Source: an uncultured Vogesella sp. (GTDB lineage Bacteria > Pseudomonadota > Gammaproteobacteria > Burkholderiales > Chromobacteriaceae). Taken from it: a DNA stretch of 7,962 nucleotides. Within the stretch, counting starts at the first letter, position 1. Every line of letters starts with the position of its first letter. The notes below the pieces were generated by a model. It was not told where the DNA came from. It ran no database searches and saw only the letters and a list, made by a program, of their open reading frames with translations. Both the position numbers and the translations under genes were made by a program. Shown here piece after piece: positions 6,213-7,962 of this stretch. Where the stretch lies: positions 1 to 7,962 of the forward strand of contig CAMLGD010000155.1 of assembly GCA_946479405.1 (NCBI GenBank), given 5' to 3'.

Positions 6213-7796
6213 TTATTGCTGCGGCGTCAGGATGGTTTCCTTGGCTTCCGGCAGGGTTTCCGGGTAGTCGCGGCTAAAGTGCAGGCCGCGGCTTTCCTTG
6301 CGCAGCAGCGCGGAGCGCACGATCAGCTCGGCGGTCTGCACCAGGTTGCGCAGCTCGATCAGGTCGTTGGTGATGTGGAAGTTGCTGTAAAACTCGTTGA
6401 TTTCTTCTGACAGCAACTTGATGCGGTTCTGCGCACGCTCCAGCCGCTTGTTGGTGCGCACGATACCGACGTAGTCCCACATTGCGCGGCGCAGCTCGTC
6501 CCAGTTGTGCGAGATCACCACTTCTTCGTCCGGATCGGTGACCTGGCTGTCATCCCAGTCCGGCATGCTCGGCAGTTTTACCGGTTTGCTGGCAAGAATA
6601 TCGGCGGCGGCAGCCTTGCCGATGATCATGCATTCCAGCAACGAGTTGCTGGCCAGGCGGTTGGCGCCATGCAGGCCGGTGCAAGCCACTTCACCCACCG
6701 CGTACAGGCCGTCCACATCGGTGCGGCCCTTCAGATCGGTGACCAGGCCGCCGCAGGTGTAGTGCGCAGCCGGCACCACCGGGATCGGCTGCTGGGTAAT
6801 GTCGATCCCCAGTTCCAGGCAGTGTGCGTAGATATTGGGGAAGTGTTCCTGAATGAAGCCGGCCGGTTTGTAGGAGATGTCCAGATAGACGCAATCCAGG
6901 CCGTGCTTCTTCATTTCGAAGTCGATGGCGCGTGCCACCACATCGCGCGGTGCCAGCTCGGCGCGCTCGTCATGATGCGGCATGAAGCGGGTGCCATCCG
7001 GCAGGCGCAGGATGCCTCCTTCGCCGCGTACCGCCTCAGAAATCAGGAACGACTTGCTGTGCGGGTGGTACAGGCAGGTCGGGTGGAACTGGATGAATTC
7101 CATATTGCCCACCCGGCAGCCAGCGCGCCAGCCCATGGCGATGCCATCGCCGGTGGCGGTGTCCGGGTTGGTAGTGTACAGATACACCTTGCCGGCGCCG
7201 CCGGAGGCCAGAATAGTCTGGCTGGCGGCAATGGTAATGACGTGGTCACCAATCTTGTCCAGCGCATACACGCCAAAGCAACGCTTGCCTTCCAGCCCCA
7301 GCTTGCGCGAGGTGATCAGGTCGATGGCGATATAGTCTTCCAGCAGCGTGATGTTCGGGTGCGCCTTGATCTTCTGCCCCAGCGTGCTGGTCACTGCGGC
7401 GCCGGTGGCATCCGCGGCGTGGATGATGCGGCGATGGCTGTGGCCGCCTTCGCGCGTCAGGTGGAAGCCGGTCTGGTGGCTGTCGTCGCGGGTAAACGGC
7501 ACCCCCAGATCCACCAGCCAGTCGATAGCATCTTTAGAGTTCTCCACGATAAAGCGTGTGGTGTCTTCATTACAGAGACCAGCGCCTGCTACCAGGGTGT
7601 CGTGAATGTGCTCTTCAATAGAGTCGCTGGTATCCAGTACCGCGGCGATGCCGCCTTGCGCGTAGCTGGAACTGCCTTCCAGCAAATCGCGCTTGGTAAT
7701 CAGGCCTACCTTCTTCTTTTCTGCCAGATGCAGCGCCAGCGTCATGCCTGCCAGGCCACTGCCAATAATCAGTACATCAAATTTAAGGTTCGTCAT
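6213..7796 (-). CDS. nadB: L-aspartate oxidase
   Basis: NadB is a cytoplasmic FAD enzyme that oxidises L-aspartate to iminoaspartate, the first step of de novo NAD synthesis; NadA then makes quinolinate. Oxygen or fumarate re-oxidises the flavin. The 527 residues match the family length (about 540 in E. coli). FAD binding is shown by GSGLAG at 12-17 and by [11 protein letters not shown] at 42-52. Active-site residues are present: Glu116 in [11 protein letters not shown], His238 in QFHPTCLY, Arg284 in APRDVVARA, His345 in HYTCGG and Arg380 in [10 protein letters not shown]. The last four are all offset by six from the E. coli numbering I recall (244, 290, 351, 386). The C-terminal helical domain is complete to ILTPQQ. 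A modest GGGA site precedes the ATG at 7794-7796. These residues and the length separate it from fumarate reductase and succinate dehydrogenase flavoproteins. nadA and nadC are not in the window. Confidence 0.98.
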   Translation of the reverse strand: MTNLKFDVLIIGSGLAGMTLALHLAEKKKVGLITKRDLLEGSSSYAQGGIAAVLDTSDSIEEHIHDTLVAGAGLCNEDTTRFIVENSKDAIDWLVDLGVPFTRDDSHQTGFHLTREGGHSHRRIIHAADATGAAVTSTLGQKIKAHPNITLLEDYIAIDLITSRKLGLEGKRCFGVYALDKIGDHVITIAASQTILASGGAGKVYLYTTNPDTATGDGIAMGWRAGCRVGNMEFIQFHPTCLYHPHSKSFLISEAVRGEGGILRLPDGTRFMPHHDERAELAPRDVVARAIDFEMKKHGLDCVYLDISYKPAGFIQEHFPNIYAHCLELGIDITQQPIPVVPAAHYTCGGLVTDLKGRTDVDGLYAVGEVACTGLHGANRLASNSLLECMIIGKAAAADILASKPVKLPSMPDWDDSQVTDPDEEVVISHNWDELRRAMWDYVGIVRTNKRLERAQNRIKLLSEEINEFYSNFHITNDLIELRNLVQTAELIVRSALLRKESRGLHFSRDYPETLPEAKETILTPQQ

Positions 7797-7906
7797 TTCC
7801 CGGGTCCCGCCGTCGCAGTGCCGTAAGGTGTCAAAAACAGCGCAACAGAGTAGCAGATGGGGGGCGGCCTGTGTGCGACGGGGATGTGCAGATATCGCCC
7901 GCCACC

Positions 7907-7918
7907 TGCGGCCAACCT
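7907..7918 (-). repeat. 12-mer uptake-sequence-like repeat, exact copy 7, upstream of nadB
   Basis: TGCGGCCAACCT on the plus strand, followed by more T to give a T6 run (7918-7923) like that of the dctS/nadB terminator. No inverted partner lies within 100 bases on its left, so no terminator stem forms. It may be a terminator that lost one arm, or a stand-alone site. Confidence 0.8.
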
Positions 7919-7933
7919 TTTTTACATTTTCCG

Positions 7934-7952
7934 GTCGTTACAGATCAACGAC
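7934..7952. promoter_or_regulatory. Inverted repeat at the right edge, candidate operator
   Basis: GTCGTT (7934-7939) and AACGAC (7947-7952) are exact inverted arms around ACAGATC. A direct repeat CGACTT (7949-7954 and 7957-7962) overlaps it and reaches the window edge. The position is 138 bases or more upstream of nadB, so it could serve nadB or an unseen divergent gene. No clear promoter is visible in 7797-7962; a TTGACA-like word at about 7829-7834 on the minus strand has no matching -10. Short arms make chance a real possibility. Confidence 0.25.
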
Positions 7953-7962
7953 TTGTCGACTT

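Noticed and set aside
6507..7826. Long plus-strand open frame opposite nadB
   Set aside because: nadB is complete with all catalytic residues; the antisense frame shows no family features.
2605..7918. The 12-mer as a REP element, CRISPR repeat or integron attachment site
   Set aside because: Spacing is irregular, copies occur singly inside genes, there is no cas gene or integrase, and the unit is too short for REP or attC structures.
7924..7962. Start of a divergent rpoE-type gene to the right of nadB
   Set aside because: This order occurs in enterobacteria, but only 39 bases remain here, with no start codon or ribosome binding site to support it.

Overview
The window is compact, GC-rich (roughly 60%) bacterial chromosome. 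It holds five complete genes and one partial gene, with short intergenic gaps and ordinary Shine-Dalgarno sites. The proteins (MaeB-type malic enzyme, DctPQM TRAP transporter, DctS/FixL-type kinase, NadB) fit a betaproteobacterium. Neisseriales is my best guess, partly because of the repeat described below. I see no mobile element, RNA gene, CRISPR array or phage gene.

Layout: the first 141 codons of maeB (minus strand, start at 425, running off the left edge); a 266-base gap with the maeB promoter; a minus-strand dctP-dctQ-dctM operon (3651 down to 692); a 214-base divergent intergenic region with two inverted repeats; a plus-strand membrane sensor kinase of the DctS type (3866-6154); a perfectly palindromic bidirectional terminator; convergent nadB (minus strand, 7796-6213); and 166 bases of nadB upstream region reaching the right edge.

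The genes share a C4-dicarboxylate theme. DctPQM imports succinate, fumarate or malate. The divergent kinase probably senses these acids and controls the transporter. Malic enzyme converts malate to pyruvate with NADPH. NadB uses aspartate and can reduce fumarate. No response regulator gene is next to the kinase, unlike the classical dctS-dctR arrangement.

The most striking signal is not a gene. The 12-mer AGGTTGGCCGCA (reverse complement TGCGGCCAACCT) occurs seven times without mismatch in under 8 kb, and twice more with one mismatch; chance predicts far less than one copy. Two pairs are inverted and form terminator hairpins. Three copies are single: one inside the kinase gene, one just upstream of its ribosome binding site, and one upstream of nadB. 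Length, density, inverted pairing at terminators and tolerance inside coding sequence all match the DNA uptake sequences (DUS) of Neisseriaceae. The word itself matches no DUS dialect I remember; it agrees with the AG-type dialects at up to 8 of 12 positions and changes the usual CTG core to CCG. I propose it as a candidate undescribed DUS dialect.
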